This document shows, piece after piece, positions 1 to 9,706 of a DNA stretch of 64,000 bases. A model generated the notes under the pieces. It was not told the origin of the DNA. It saw nothing but the letters and a program-made list of their open reading frames with translations, and ran no database searches. The stretch comes from SHZI01 sp031395645. Its GTDB lineage: Bacteria > Pseudomonadota > Gammaproteobacteria > Steroidobacterales > GCA-2729495. Made by a program: the position numbers and the translations under genes. The stretch lies in contig JANNJM010000056.1 in the NCBI GenBank assembly GCA_031395645.1, positions 11,553 through 75,552 of the forward strand, read 5' to 3'. Positions within the stretch are counted from its first letter, which is position 1; each line of letters opens with the position of its first letter.

Positions 1-458
1 ATTGAATAGTGGACGGGCAGCCGGGTGCCGTCCGCCAGCTGCATTTCAGTCTTGACCACTGCGCGCTTTGGGTCGGGTGCACCAGCGGAACCGGGCAGAA
101 TCCGGACTTTGCCCTTCTCGAAACGGAGCACGTAGCGCGAATAGCTGCGCAGCAGGAAATCATAGAAGGTGTCAATGAACTGCTGGCGTTGCACGGGCGT
201 GGCTGTGCGCCAGTGCTTGCCAAGCACGAGACGGCCCGCATAGTCGGTGTCGAACACCGGCAGGAAAACTTCTCCAACCAGCTTGTAGAGTTCGGGCGGA
301 TTGTCCGCCAGCTGCTGCTGACGACCTGCTATGAGGCCAGCGAGAGAATCGGCAGTCTCCTGCACGACCTGATCGGGGGTCCGCTGATCCGGCTTGCTGG
401 TCTGGGCTGCTGCAAGGCTGGTCAGCAGGGTCAGGCTGAGGACGGCCAGGGTACGCAT
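1..458 (-). CDS. mlaC: MlaC, periplasmic phospholipid-binding protein (partial, 3' end outside window)
   Basis: MlaC is the periplasmic lipid carrier that shuttles phospholipid between the inner-membrane MlaFEDB complex and the outer membrane. About 152 residues are visible. The N-terminus (MRTLAVLSLTLLTSLAAAQ) is a signal peptide with an Ala-rich cleavage site, followed by the helical MlaC fold, with recognisable stretches such as LVGEVFLPVFDTDYAGRLVLG and QFIDTFYDFLLRSYSRYV. The ATG at 458 lies 15 nt after the mlaD stop, and an AGGAG-like sequence (gaaaatctcctgag read in reverse) sits just upstream. The gene is the fourth of mlaFEDC on the minus strand. The stop codon lies to the left of base 1, so C-terminal features cannot be judged. 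Confidence 0.93.
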   Translation of the reverse strand, partial: MRTLAVLSLTLLTSLAAAQTSKPDQRTPDQVVQETADSLAGLIAGRQQQLADNPPELYKLVGEVFLPVFDTDYAGRLVLGKHWRTATPVQRQQFIDTFYDFLLRSYSRYVLRFEKGKVRILPGSAGAPDPKRAVVKTEMQLADGTRLPVHYS

Positions 459-473
459 CGAAAATCTCCTGAG

Positions 474-998
474 TTAATTTTCCGCACCACCAACGTTGTC
501 GTCCGGTGCGGCGGTCGTCGCTGGCTCCGTGGCCGGTCCCTTCTCTGCCTGGTTGAACAGGAACTTGCTGACCAGCTGCTCGAGGACTATGGCCGACTGC
601 GTAATCTCGAGCTGACTCTGGTCCGCCAGATACGTCTCGGAGCCGCCGGCGCCAATGCCGACATACTTACTGCCGAGCAGTCCAGCCGTCAGGATACTGG
701 CGTCCGAATCATCGGGGATCTGATTGAACCGCGCGTTAATACGCATGGTCACGACGGCGTCCAGTTGGTCATTGTCAAACGCGATGCTCTCGACGCGGCC
801 GATATTCACGCCCGACATAGTCACCGGGGACCGCACTTTCAGTCCTGCCACGTCGTCAAAGCGGGCGGTAACCCGATACCCCTCGGCACCACCGTATTCA
901 TCGAGATCAGTGGTTTGGGTTGCCAGGAAAAGTAGCGCAGCAAAACCCAGGAAAATGAAGAGACCAGTACCAAGTTCACGAGTGCGGGAGTTTTCCAT
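474..998 (-). CDS. mlaD: MlaD, MCE-domain component of the phospholipid ABC transporter
   Basis: MlaD anchors the hexameric MCE ring on the periplasmic face of the MlaFEDB complex and passes lipid to MlaC. The 174-residue product has one N-terminal membrane helix (about residues 12-28), then a single MCE domain (about 38-116) containing VTARFDDVAGLKVRSPVTMSG-type sequence and GLLGSKYVGIGAGG. A low-complexity acidic tail (residues 152-174, rich in Ala, Thr and Pro) follows. The length is normal for a single-MCE MlaD. It lies 13 nt after mlaE and 15 nt before mlaC, consistent with one operon. Confidence 0.95.
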   Translation of the reverse strand: MENSRTRELGTGLFIFLGFAALLFLATQTTDLDEYGGAEGYRVTARFDDVAGLKVRSPVTMSGVNIGRVESIAFDNDQLDAVVTMRINARFNQIPDDSDASILTAGLLGSKYVGIGAGGSETYLADQSQLEITQSAIVLEQLVSKFLFNQAEKGPATEPATTAAPDDNVGGAEN

Positions 999-1011
999 GT
1001 TCGAACAGCCC

Positions 1012-1779
1012 TTAGAGAAGGTAGGCGGTAATCAGGTAATCGAGGACCAGAACCAGAATTGACGTGGTAACTACCGTCCGCGTGGTCGCCATCCCGACGC
1101 CCTCAGCCGTGGGCGGCGCATTGTACCCTTCGAACACCGCCACGAGTCCGGCCGTAATGCCGAACACGACGCTCTTCAGGACGCCTTCAAAAATATCCGC
1201 CGGGTCGACGTATTCCTGCATCTGGGACCAGAACGCGCCGTTGTCGACGCCCATGACCTGCACTCCGATAAACCAGGCGCCGAGGATCCCAACGGCATTG
1301 AAGACTGCTGTCAGGAGCGGCACGGAGATCACGGCGCCGACGAAACGCGGCGCAACGATCCGGCGGATCGGATCAATCGCCATGACTTCCATGGCAGCAA
1401 GCTGGTCAGTAGCACGCATCAGGCCGATCTCGGAGGCCAGTGCGGTCCCCGCCCGCCCGGCAAACAGCAAGGCCGTAACTACCGGCCCCAGTTCCTTGAA
1501 CAGTGTCAGGGCGACGCCAGCCCCCAGGATGTCTTCCTGCCGGAGCCGGGACAGCGCATCGTACGCCTGGAGGCCAATGACCATGCCGACAAAGAACCCC
1601 GACGTCATGATGATGACGAGCGAGAGGACGCCCGAATTCCGCACCTGCTGGGAAATCAGCCTGGGCCGGGCGAGAGCCGCAGGGCACTGCCGGAGAATCG
1701 CGAACAGGAACAGGACCGCTGCGCCCAGCTTCCGCAGGGACTCAAGCAGCCCGTCCCAGAGTTGCACAGCCAGCGTCAT
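1012..1779 (-). CDS. mlaE: MlaE, inner-membrane permease of the phospholipid ABC transporter
   Basis: MlaE is the membrane-embedded permease subunit of the Mla system and couples ATP hydrolysis by MlaF to lipid movement through MlaD. The 255-residue protein has several hydrophobic helices and the conserved permease core with ELGPVVTALLFAGRAGTALASEIG and MRATDQLAAMEVMAIDP. This core is diagnostic of the MlaE/YrbE family. The start ATG overlaps the mlaF stop by 4 nt (ATGA), showing translational coupling. Its length matches E. coli MlaE (about 260 residues). Confidence 0.96.
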   Translation of the reverse strand: MTLAVQLWDGLLESLRKLGAAVLFLFAILRQCPAALARPRLISQQVRNSGVLSLVIIMTSGFFVGMVIGLQAYDALSRLRQEDILGAGVALTLFKELGPVVTALLFAGRAGTALASEIGLMRATDQLAAMEVMAIDPIRRIVAPRFVGAVISVPLLTAVFNAVGILGAWFIGVQVMGVDNGAFWSQMQEYVDPADIFEGVLKSVVFGITAGLVAVFEGYNAPPTAEGVGMATTRTVVTTSILVLVLDYLITAYLL

Positions 1780-2582
1780 GACGAGGAGCCAAGCAGCTGC
1801 TCGGCGTAGTCGGCGGCCGGATAATGAAACGGCACAGGACCATCTGCAGCCCCGGTCATGAATTGCCGGACGAGCTCCGACGAACTGCTGGCCAGCTCCT
1901 TTGGTGCTCCTGAGGCAATGACCCGGCCCTCTGAAATCACGATGCAGTGGTCGGCAATGTGGCTGATTTCGGCAACATCGTGGGACACAACGATACTGGT
2001 CAGGCCGAGCACGTCGTTGTTCAGCCGAATCAGCCGGAGAACGACGCCGAGAGAAATGGGGTCGAGCCCGGAGAACGGCTCGTCATACAGCAAGAGTTCG
2101 GGATCGAGGACCATTGCACGCGCCATCGCGACGCGCCGGGCCATTCCGCCGGACAGTTCAATGGGCATCAGGTCAGCAGCCCCGCGCAGGCCGACGGAAT
2201 TGAGCTTCGTCAGTACCACGTGGCGGATCAGTGCATCCGGGAGCCTGGTGTTCTCGCGGACGGGAAACGCCACATTCTCGAAGACGTCGAAATCCGTCAG
2301 CAGCGCGCTGTTTTGAAACAGCATCCCCATGCGCCGTCGCAGGCTGAAGAGCTCACTGCGGGAGAGCCCAGCCACGTTTTGGCCGGCTACCGTGACCGTG
2401 CCGGACTCAGGTCGCAACTGACCGGTAATCATCCGCAGCAGGGTCGTCTTGCCGGTCCCGCTCGGGCCCATGATCGCGGTGATGCTGCCCCGCCGTATGG
2501 TGAGGTCCAGCCCGGCAAAAATCGGGCGGCCCGACCGTCCGAACCGGAGGCCGCTGATCTCAACGAGGTTATCCACCGTCAC
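1776..2582 (-). CDS. mlaF: MlaF, ATPase subunit of the phospholipid ABC transporter
   Basis: MlaF is the cytoplasmic ABC ATPase of the Mla complex. All nucleotide-binding motifs are present in the 268-residue product: Walker A GPSGTGKTT (39-47), Q-loop Gln at about 90 (MLFQNSALL), signature LSGGM (143-147), Walker B LLLYDEP (163-169) and the switch His in SHD (about 203). It is the first gene of mlaFEDC. The 141-nt intergenic region shared with the divergent Rrf2 regulator must hold its promoter, but no strong minus-strand promoter was identified there. Confidence 0.96.
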   Translation of the reverse strand: MTVDNLVEISGLRFGRSGRPIFAGLDLTIRRGSITAIMGPSGTGKTTLLRMITGQLRPESGTVTVAGQNVAGLSRSELFSLRRRMGMLFQNSALLTDFDVFENVAFPVRENTRLPDALIRHVVLTKLNSVGLRGAADLMPIELSGGMARRVAMARAMVLDPELLLYDEPFSGLDPISLGVVLRLIRLNNDVLGLTSIVVSHDVAEISHIADHCIVISEGRVIASGAPKELASSSSELVRQFMTGAADGPVPFHYPAADYAEQLLGSSS

Positions 2583-2669
2583 TTCGTAAGAGGGCTTCCA
2601 TGTTGCAGCATCAAGAATAGCAAATTCCCGAACGTGATCGGCCGGCCCCTCAGGCTTCCGCCTGCCGGC

Positions 2670-2694
2670 ATACTGGACTAAGATAGTCCCATAT
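2670..2694. promoter_or_regulatory. IscR-type (type 1-like) operator upstream of the suf operon
   Basis: A perfect 6-bp dyad, GGACTA (2675-2680) and TAGTCC (2684-2689), is centred in a 25-bp stretch. Compared by eye with the E. coli type 1 IscR consensus (ATA-S-YY-GACT-R-WWW-Y-AGTC-RR-S-TAT), 20 of 25 positions agree. These include both GACT/AGTC half-sites and both outer ATA/TAT ends. A possible -10 element, TATAGA (2692-2697), overlaps its right edge, so an Rrf2 protein bound here would block RNA polymerase. The next gene, 30 nt downstream, encodes an Rrf2 protein, so autoregulation is the natural inference. Binding is not proven. Confidence 0.72.
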
Positions 2695-2723
2695 AGATTC
2701 AGGCCTCAATACTGCCCTCAACC

Positions 2724-3209
2724 ATGCTCCGTATCAGCAAACTGACCGACTACGGCACGATGATCCTGGTACACCTTGCCGGGCGCGGTCGGGCCGTGCG
2801 CGCCGGACACCTGTGCTCGGCCAGCGATGTCGCCGCTGGAACGCGACTGGCGCTGCCGACGGTGCAGAAATTGCTGAAGCTTCTTGCACGTAGCGATCTG
2901 GTGCGTTCCGTCCGGGGTGCCGAGGGCGGCTATGTGCTCGCGCGCGCACCGGCCAGTATCACCGCCGCGGACATCCTTGATGTGCTGGAGGGGCCAGTCG
3001 GCATCACTGAGTGCAGCACTGCGGACAGCCACTGTGAACTGGAAGATAGCTGCCAGGTCGGTGGCGCCTGGCAAAAGATCAACCGGGGTATCCGGGGCGC
3101 GCTCAGCGAGATCACGCTGGCCGATCTTGCACACCCGCCACGGGAGTTCCCGCTGGTGGACCTGTCCGGGCGCGCCGGGCGCATTCGCCAGCGCGTGCCC
3201 TCTGCCTGA
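2724..3209 (+). CDS. Rrf2-family Fe-S-responsive regulator of the suf operon (IscR-like)
   Basis: This 161-residue protein is a winged-helix Rrf2 regulator and probably senses Fe-S cluster status. The N-terminal helix-turn-helix (LPTVQKLLKLLARSDLVRS, about 44-62) and wing (RGAEGGYVLARAP) match IscR. Three cysteines sit at 97, 104 and 110, giving CX6CX5C, close to the CX5CX5C cluster-ligand pattern of IscR. In Xanthomonas-type gammaproteobacteria this family is annotated as the SUF system regulator. The stop is followed 12 nt later by sufB, and a near-consensus IscR-like operator lies upstream. The N-terminus reads LTDYGTMILVHLA, where IscR has LTDYG too. Confidence 0.9.
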   Translation: MLRISKLTDYGTMILVHLAGRGRAVRAGHLCSASDVAAGTRLALPTVQKLLKLLARSDLVRSVRGAEGGYVLARAPASITAADILDVLEGPVGITECSTADSHCELEDSCQVGGAWQKINRGIRGALSEITLADLAHPPREFPLVDLSGRAGRIRQRVPSA

Positions 3210-3221
3210 GGATCAACGATC

Positions 3222-4669
<1,448 letters not shown>

Positions 4670-4673
<4 letters not shown>

Positions 4674-5440
4674 ACGCTCTGTTGCAAGTCTCTGGACTTC
4701 GCGTTGTGGTTGGTGGCACGGAAATCCTCAAAGGCCTGGACCTCACTGTCCGGGCCGGTGAGGTCCACGCGATCATGGGTCCAAACGGCTCCGGCAAGAG
4801 CACCCTTGCCCACGTCCTGTCGGGACGGGACGGCTACGAGGTGACCGCCGGATCAGTCAGATTCATGGGCCAGGACCTGCTTGCCATGCAACCTGAGGAA
4901 CGGGCACGAGCTGGAGTTTTCCTCGGCTTTCAGTACCCGGTCGAGATTCCGGGAGTCAGCAACGTCTACCTGCTCCGCTCCGCCCTGAATGCGCGGCGGG
5001 CAGCCCGGGGCGAGAGTGAGATTGATGCCGCACGCTTTCTCCGGCTCGTCAAGGACAAGGCGCGCCTCATGCAAATGGACGAGAGCTTCCTGCAGCGGGG
5101 CGTGAATGAGGGTTTTTCGGGCGGCGAAAAAAAACGCAATGAGATTTTCCAGATGTCGGTTCTGGAACCCGTCCTCGCCATCCTCGACGAGACAGACTCA
5201 GGCCTGGATATTGATGCCCTGAAGGTTGTTTCGAACGGCGTCAACAGCCTGCGAAACGCCGACCGGGCCTTCATCCTGGTCACGCACTACCAGCGCCTCC
5301 TCGAGCATATCCGGCCCGACTTTGTCCACGTGCTGGCGGCAGGCAGGATTGTCCGGACCGGTGATCGGACTCTCGCCCTCGAGCTGGAGGCTGGCGGCTA
5401 CGATCCTGTCCTTGCAGCCGCCAGCCCTCAAGGCAGATGA
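4670..5440 (+). CDS. sufC: SufC, ABC-type ATPase of the SufBCD complex
   Basis: SufC drives conformational change in SufBCD through ATP hydrolysis. From the TTG at 4670 the product has 256 residues with Walker A GPNGSGKST (37-45), the SufC-type signature FSGGEKKRNEIFQM and Walker B LAILDETDSGLDID. No ATG exists near the expected N-terminus (NALLQVSGLRVVVGGTEIL). The TTG at 4670 was chosen because it overlaps the sufB stop as TTGA, like the ATGA overlaps further along the operon. The open frame runs on upstream inside sufB, but that part is a shadow. Confidence 0.95.
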
Positions 5441-6810
5441 GCGTGGCGACAACCACTGTCCAGTCGGCAACTGTTGCGCGGACGAGTGATCGTCGGCCCT
5501 GGCAGGTTGCATGGGAACGCCTGATACCCGGCCCGCCCGGGCTGGACTGGCTTGCAGCGAGGCGGACTGCTGCACTCGCCCGCGTAGAGGCATCTGGCAT
5601 GCCAGACCCGGTCAGCGAAGACTGGCGCTACACCAGCCTGGCTGCTTACACGCAACGGTGGGTAGATTACCTGGCGACTGCTGGAGTTTCCGGACCACGG
5701 CTGGCGCCAGCAGTACAACCATTACCGACCGCTGATTCGGACATCGTCGATATCATCGACGGCGTGGTCAGCGCACCGCCTCCCAACATGCGACCGGGGC
5801 TGACGGTCTGCTCTCTGCGCCACCCAACGCCCGAACTGCGGAGACGCGCTGAAGGCCTCCTCAGCCAGACCGATCTGTGGCCACCGGACAGCCTGCAGGA
5901 TCTGAACATGGCGCTGCTGACTGACGCGCTCCTGATTGCAACCGATCCCGGCAGTTGCCAAACCGAGCCTGTTCACGTCCGGCTTCAGAGCGGGCTGTCA
6001 CCTGCGTTCAGCCAGCCGAGAGTCCTGGTGGACCTGGCCCCCGACAGCCGCCTGACCCTGATCGTCGAACACACGGGAGTCGGCGGCGCACTGGTGAATG
6101 CCGTGAGCCATCTCTGGCTTGGTCGCGGCAGCCAGCTGGATCTGGTGCGTGTCCAGATGCTGCCTGACGACGGCATGCTCACGGAGACCACCTGCATCAG
6201 CCTTGCAGAGGCTGCTGTGGTCACGGTGACGAGCGTGGATCTTGGCGGGCAACTCAGTCGGCAGGCATTGACCGTACTGCTCGCAGGAGCCGGGTCGACT
6301 GCGACCGTGCACGGGATGTTTCTCGCCGATGGGAATCGACATATCGCCAACCGGACGCGGCTTGAGCATCACGCCCCGCGGACAACGAGCAAAGAGACCT
6401 TCCGGGGCATCGCTGACGGCCGTGGTCACGGCGTTTTTAACGGCAAGATCATCGTGCTGCCTGGCGCTGCTGGAAGCAACGCGGCGCTGACGAATCGCAA
6501 TCTCCTGCTCGCAGCGACTGCGGAGATCGACACGAAACCGGAGCTCGAAATCTACGTGGATGATGTCCGCTGCAGTCACGGCGCAACCACGGGCCAGCTC
6601 GACGTGAACGCCCTCTTCTACCTGCGGTCGCGGGGGCTGGATCCTGTGGCTGCCCGGCAGGTTCTTACGGCGGCTTTCCTGCGCGAGAGCCTCACAAGCG
6701 TCGCTGTGCCGGAGCTGCGCGCCCGGCTGGAGGCGAGACTGGAGGCCAAACTGGGTGGTGACTTCGCCGCCGGAGGCCCGGCTGGCCCTGCATCTGAGAG
6801 AATGAAATGA
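5437..6810 (+). CDS. sufD: SufD, SufBCD complex subunit
   Basis: SufD partners SufB in the scaffold heterodimer and helps acquire iron. The 457-residue sequence has the family's beta-helix core and the conserved C-terminal block EIYVDDVRCSHGATTGQLDVNALFYLRSRGLD. This block contains the His in the CSHG motif that contributes to cluster assembly at the SufB-SufD interface. The N-terminal region is divergent and Pro/Arg-rich, as is common in SufD. The start ATG overlaps the sufC stop by 4 nt (ATGA), and the stop overlaps the sufS start in the same way. Confidence 0.95.
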   Translation: MSVATTTVQSATVARTSDRRPWQVAWERLIPGPPGLDWLAARRTAALARVEASGMPDPVSEDWRYTSLAAYTQRWVDYLATAGVSGPRLAPAVQPLPTADSDIVDIIDGVVSAPPPNMRPGLTVCSLRHPTPELRRRAEGLLSQTDLWPPDSLQDLNMALLTDALLIATDPGSCQTEPVHVRLQSGLSPAFSQPRVLVDLAPDSRLTLIVEHTGVGGALVNAVSHLWLGRGSQLDLVRVQMLPDDGMLTETTCISLAEAAVVTVTSVDLGGQLSRQALTVLLAGAGSTATVHGMFLADGNRHIANRTRLEHHAPRTTSKETFRGIADGRGHGVFNGKIIVLPGAAGSNAALTNRNLLLAATAEIDTKPELEIYVDDVRCSHGATTGQLDVNALFYLRSRGLDPVAARQVLTAAFLRESLTSVAVPELRARLEARLEAKLGGDFAAGGPAGPASERMK

Positions 6811-8084
6811 ACGCCCTGACCACAAGCAATATTCCTCGCGAGCTGCGCCTTGAGTCCTCTGCAGCGCCGGCCCTGGATATAGAACTTATTCGACGCGATT
6901 TCCCGATTCTTGCGCAGCAAGTCAATGGGTATCCACTGGCGTACCTCGACAATGCCGCCTCATCCCAGCGGCCCCTCCAGGTCCTGGATGCCATTCAGAG
7001 TTACTACACTCACGACCATGCCAACGTACATCGGGGTGTGCACACGCTGAGTCACCGCGCCACGGACCTCTACGAGGGAGCACGCGAAACAGTACGGGCT
7101 TTCATCAACGCAGCATCCGTGCGTGAAATTGTCTTTACGCGGGGCGCAACCGAAGCAATCAATCTGGTCGCCGCAAGTTTTGGCCAGCGTCTGGCGCCAG
7201 GTGACGAGATCCTGATTACAACGATGGAGCACCACTCCAATATCGTGCCGTGGCAAATGCTTTGCGAACGCAGCGGCGCGGTACTGCGTGTGGCACCGAT
7301 CAATGACGCAGGGGAGCTCCTGCTTGACGACTTCATGCAGCTGCTGGGTCCGCGCACGAAAATGGTCGCGGTCACCCACGTGTCCAATGCCCTGGGCACC
7401 GTTAATCCGGTGAAGAAGATCGTGACCGCTGCCAGGGCGCGGGGCGTTCCTGTACTCCTGGACGGCGCCCAGGCCGTTCCGCACCAGGGCGTTGACGTCC
7501 GGGATCTGGACTGCGATTTCTATGTGTTCTCGGCGCACAAGATGTGCGGCCCGACCGGTATCGGCGTGCTTTATGGCCGCGAAGCGCTGCTCCGGGAGCT
7601 GCCGCCGTATCAGGGCGGTGGTGACATGATCCTGACCGTCAGCTTCAACGGCACGACCTACAACGACCTGCCTTACCGTCTGGAGGCCGGTACGCCGCAT
7701 ATTGCTGGTGCCATAGGGCTTGCTGCTGCCATCAATTACCTCAGCGGGATCGGAATGAGCAATATCGCAGCCTGGGAAGCCCAGCTACTCGACTACGCCA
7801 CCCGGCTGCTGCTCGAACTGCCCGGCCTGAAGATCGTGGGAACAGCGCCAGGCAAGGCCAGCGTGGTGTCCTTCACTATCGATGGCATACACCCCCACGA
7901 TCTCGGCACTGTCCTCGACCAAAGGGGAGTTGCCATCCGTGCCGGCCACCACTGCGCCATGCCCGTGATGGAGCGTTTCGGCCTGCCAGGCACTGCCCGG
8001 GCATCGTTTGCGTTCTACAACACTCACAGAGAAATCGACCAGCTCATCGACGGACTCCGCCTGGCACAACGGATGTTCGCCTGA
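6807..8084 (+). CDS. sufS: SufS, group II cysteine desulfurase
   Basis: SufS is the PLP-dependent enzyme that mobilises sulfur from cysteine as a protein persulfide. The 425-residue protein carries the PLP-binding Lys245 in SAHKMCGPTGIG, the PLP-ring contacts around TRGATEAINLVA and MEHHSNIVPW, and the catalytic Cys383 in RAGHHCAMP. The RAGHHC context is typical of group II (SufS/CsdA) rather than IscS/NifS enzymes. The start ATG overlaps the sufD stop by 4 nt, and the stop overlaps the sufU start by 1 nt (TGATG). Confidence 0.97.
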   Translation: MNALTTSNIPRELRLESSAAPALDIELIRRDFPILAQQVNGYPLAYLDNAASSQRPLQVLDAIQSYYTHDHANVHRGVHTLSHRATDLYEGARETVRAFINAASVREIVFTRGATEAINLVAASFGQRLAPGDEILITTMEHHSNIVPWQMLCERSGAVLRVAPINDAGELLLDDFMQLLGPRTKMVAVTHVSNALGTVNPVKKIVTAARARGVPVLLDGAQAVPHQGVDVRDLDCDFYVFSAHKMCGPTGIGVLYGREALLRELPPYQGGGDMILTVSFNGTTYNDLPYRLEAGTPHIAGAIGLAAAINYLSGIGMSNIAAWEAQLLDYATRLLLELPGLKIVGTAPGKASVVSFTIDGIHPHDLGTVLDQRGVAIRAGHHCAMPVMERFGLPGTARASFAFYNTHREIDQLIDGLRLAQRMFA

Positions 8085-8566
8085 TGCACGCACCGGCTCA
8101 GGACCTGACCAGCCTTTACCGCCAGATCGTGCTCGATCACAGCCGGCACCCCCGCAACCAGCGCCGGCCGGAACGGTACGACCAGGAGGCGGAAGGGCAC
8201 AACCCTCTCTGCGGCGACAAGCTCCGCGTCTATCTGCGACTCAATTCAGGCTTCATTCAGGACATCGCTTTCGAAGCCTCCGGCTGTGCGATCTGCCTTG
8301 CATCCGCGTCGCTGATGACCGAGACGGTTCAGTCCCGTCCCGTTGACGACGCCAGGATAGCGATCGACCAGTTCGACAGGGCGCTGTCGATGGACAAAGG
8401 AGGAAACCTTGCCGGCGATCTCGCCGCACTAGCGGGAGTCAGTCAGTATCCATCCAGAATCCGGTGCGCAACGCTGCCCTGGAAGACGCTCCGGGCGGCC
8501 CTCGACTCGGCGCCCGGTTCGGCTCCCGGGACGGTAAATACGGAAGAGATGAGTGTTTCCCGATGA
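8084..8566 (+). CDS. sufU: SufU, zinc-binding sulfur-transfer protein of the SUF pathway
   Basis: SufU-type proteins accept persulfide from SufS and relay it to SufB. The 160-residue sequence has the zinc/sulfur site Cys43 and Asp45 (NPLCGDK), Cys68 (SGCAIC) and Cys128 (SRIRCATLPW), plus an extra Cys71 next to Cys68. The GD insert after the first Cys and the insert around DQFDRALSM distinguish SufU from IscU. No sufE or sufA is seen in this operon, so SufU is the likely sulfur shuttle here. The stop overlaps the sufT start as ATGA. Confidence 0.93.
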   Translation: MHAPAQDLTSLYRQIVLDHSRHPRNQRRPERYDQEAEGHNPLCGDKLRVYLRLNSGFIQDIAFEASGCAICLASASLMTETVQSRPVDDARIAIDQFDRALSMDKGGNLAGDLAALAGVSQYPSRIRCATLPWKTLRAALDSAPGSAPGTVNTEEMSVSR

Positions 8567-9114
8567 GCAGTGGAGACAACGAGCCCGTCGTCGTCAGACG
8601 AAACGTTGAGGGCCTGATGGTGCCGTCCGGTGTCCCCGTGACGCTCCCCAAGGATTCACTGGTGTACATCACCCAGGCCATGGGTGGCAGCTTTACGGTG
8701 TATTTCGAGGGTAATCTGGTTCGCGTTCCCGGCATCGACGCCGACGCCCTGGGCAAGGAGTCCGTGACGCCGCCTGCATTGCCGGATGACGCCACTGATG
8801 AGCAGTTCGAGGCACTTGCCTGGGAGCAGCTAAAGACTATCTATGATCCTGAGATTCCCATCAATATCGTCGAGTTGGGACTGGTCTATCAATGTGCGAT
8901 CAGCCGCCTGCCATCCGGGCAGCGCGCCGTCAGCCTCCAGATGACCGTCACGGCCCCCGGGTGCGGCATGGGCGAAATCCTTGTCGAGGAAGCCCGACAG
9001 AAGATCAGCATCATCCCCACGGTTGGCGAGGTCAACGTAGAGCTCGTCTTCGACCCGCCCTGGAGCCGGGAGATGATGTCTGAGGCAGCGCAACTCGAAG
9101 CCGGGCTCATGTAG
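8563..9114 (+). CDS. sufT: SufT, DUF59/MIP18-family Fe-S assembly factor
   Basis: SufT proteins are late-acting factors helping cluster delivery to target proteins. The 183-residue product (ATG at 8563, overlapping the sufU stop as ATGA) has an N-terminal SufT-specific extension (about 1-80). A DUF59 domain (about 82-170) follows, with YDPEIPINIVELGLVY and the conserved Cys134 in TAPGCGMGE, then VFDPPWSREMMSE. The frame is open further upstream (to 8464), but that stretch lies inside sufU. It closes the coupled sufBCDSUT series. Confidence 0.94.
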   Translation: MSSGDNEPVVVRRNVEGLMVPSGVPVTLPKDSLVYITQAMGGSFTVYFEGNLVRVPGIDADALGKESVTPPALPDDATDEQFEALAWEQLKTIYDPEIPINIVELGLVYQCAISRLPSGQRAVSLQMTVTAPGCGMGEILVEEARQKISIIPTVGEVNVELVFDPPWSREMMSEAAQLEAGLM

Positions 9115-9119
9115 CCCAG

Positions 9120-9626
9120 ATGCGCCGGCAATTGACGCTGCTCCGGCACGCAAAGTCCTCCTGGGAAGAGTCGGCCCGGAAGGACAGGAACCGGCCGCTG
9201 AATGAGCGTGGGGCGCGCGATGCGCCCCTGATGGGCCGGCGCCTGCGTGATTGCGGGGCCCGCCCCACCCTGATGGTTACCAGTCCCGCCGTGCGCGCCC
9301 TGCGGACCGCCCAGATCATTGCACGCGAAATCGGCTATCCAGAGGAATTTCTGCAGCGCGAGGAAGACCTGTACCTGGCATCTCCAAACCAGATCGTGGC
9401 AGTCATCGCCCGTCAGGACAGCAGTTTCCGCGATGTCATCGTGTGCGGTCACAACCCGGGCCTGACCGAGCTGGCCAATCGACTGACAGGCGCCGGGATC
9501 GATAACATCCCTACCGCCGGGCTGGCCGTCATCGCGCTGAATCTGCATCAGTGGGCTGATCTGGATGGAGCGCAGGGTGAGCTGCTGTTGTTCGACTACC
9601 CGCGGCGGACTGCACATAATCCATAG
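9120..9626 (+). CDS. sixA: SixA-like histidine phosphatase
   Basis: This 168-residue protein belongs to the histidine phosphatase (phosphoglycerate mutase-like) superfamily. It has the catalytic RHG-type motif LLRHAKSSW (His10), a partner Arg in TSPAVRALRTA and the second catalytic His in VCGHNPGLTEL. The short length and RHAKS form match SixA, a phosphohistidine phosphatase acting on phosphorelay or PTS proteins. It starts 5 nt after the sufT stop and is probably co-transcribed with suf. Why a phosphatase rides at the end of an Fe-S operon is unclear. Confidence 0.85.
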   Translation: MRRQLTLLRHAKSSWEESARKDRNRPLNERGARDAPLMGRRLRDCGARPTLMVTSPAVRALRTAQIIAREIGYPEEFLQREEDLYLASPNQIVAVIARQDSSFRDVIVCGHNPGLTELANRLTGAGIDNIPTAGLAVIALNLHQWADLDGAQGELLLFDYPRRTAHNP

Positions 9627-9637
9627 AAGTTTTCGAC

Positions 9638-9671
9638 GTCTGGCCAGACTCATTTCTCCTGGCTAGACTCA
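9638..9671. repeat. 12-bp palindrome plus direct repeat between sixA and the metalloprotease
   Basis: GTCTGGCCAGAC (9638-9649) is a perfect palindrome. TGGCCAGACTCA (9641-9652) is repeated as TGGCTAGACTCA (9660-9671), one mismatch in 12, at 19-bp spacing. The pair overlaps the candidate promoter, which suggests an operator, though chance cannot be excluded. Confidence 0.5.
9641..9669 (+). promoter_or_regulatory. Candidate sigma-70 promoter for the metalloprotease gene
   Basis: TGGCCA (9641-9646, 4/6 to TTGACA) and TAGACT (9664-9669, 4/6 to TATAAT) are separated by 17 nt. They lie about 38-66 nt ahead of the ATG at 9707 and just after the suf-sixA unit. The two boxes also lie in a direct repeat, so the match may partly reflect a regulator site. 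Confidence 0.4.
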
Positions 9672-9706
9672 ACCTCACAAGCGGCGGCTCATCTACCGCC
9701 CGGGCT

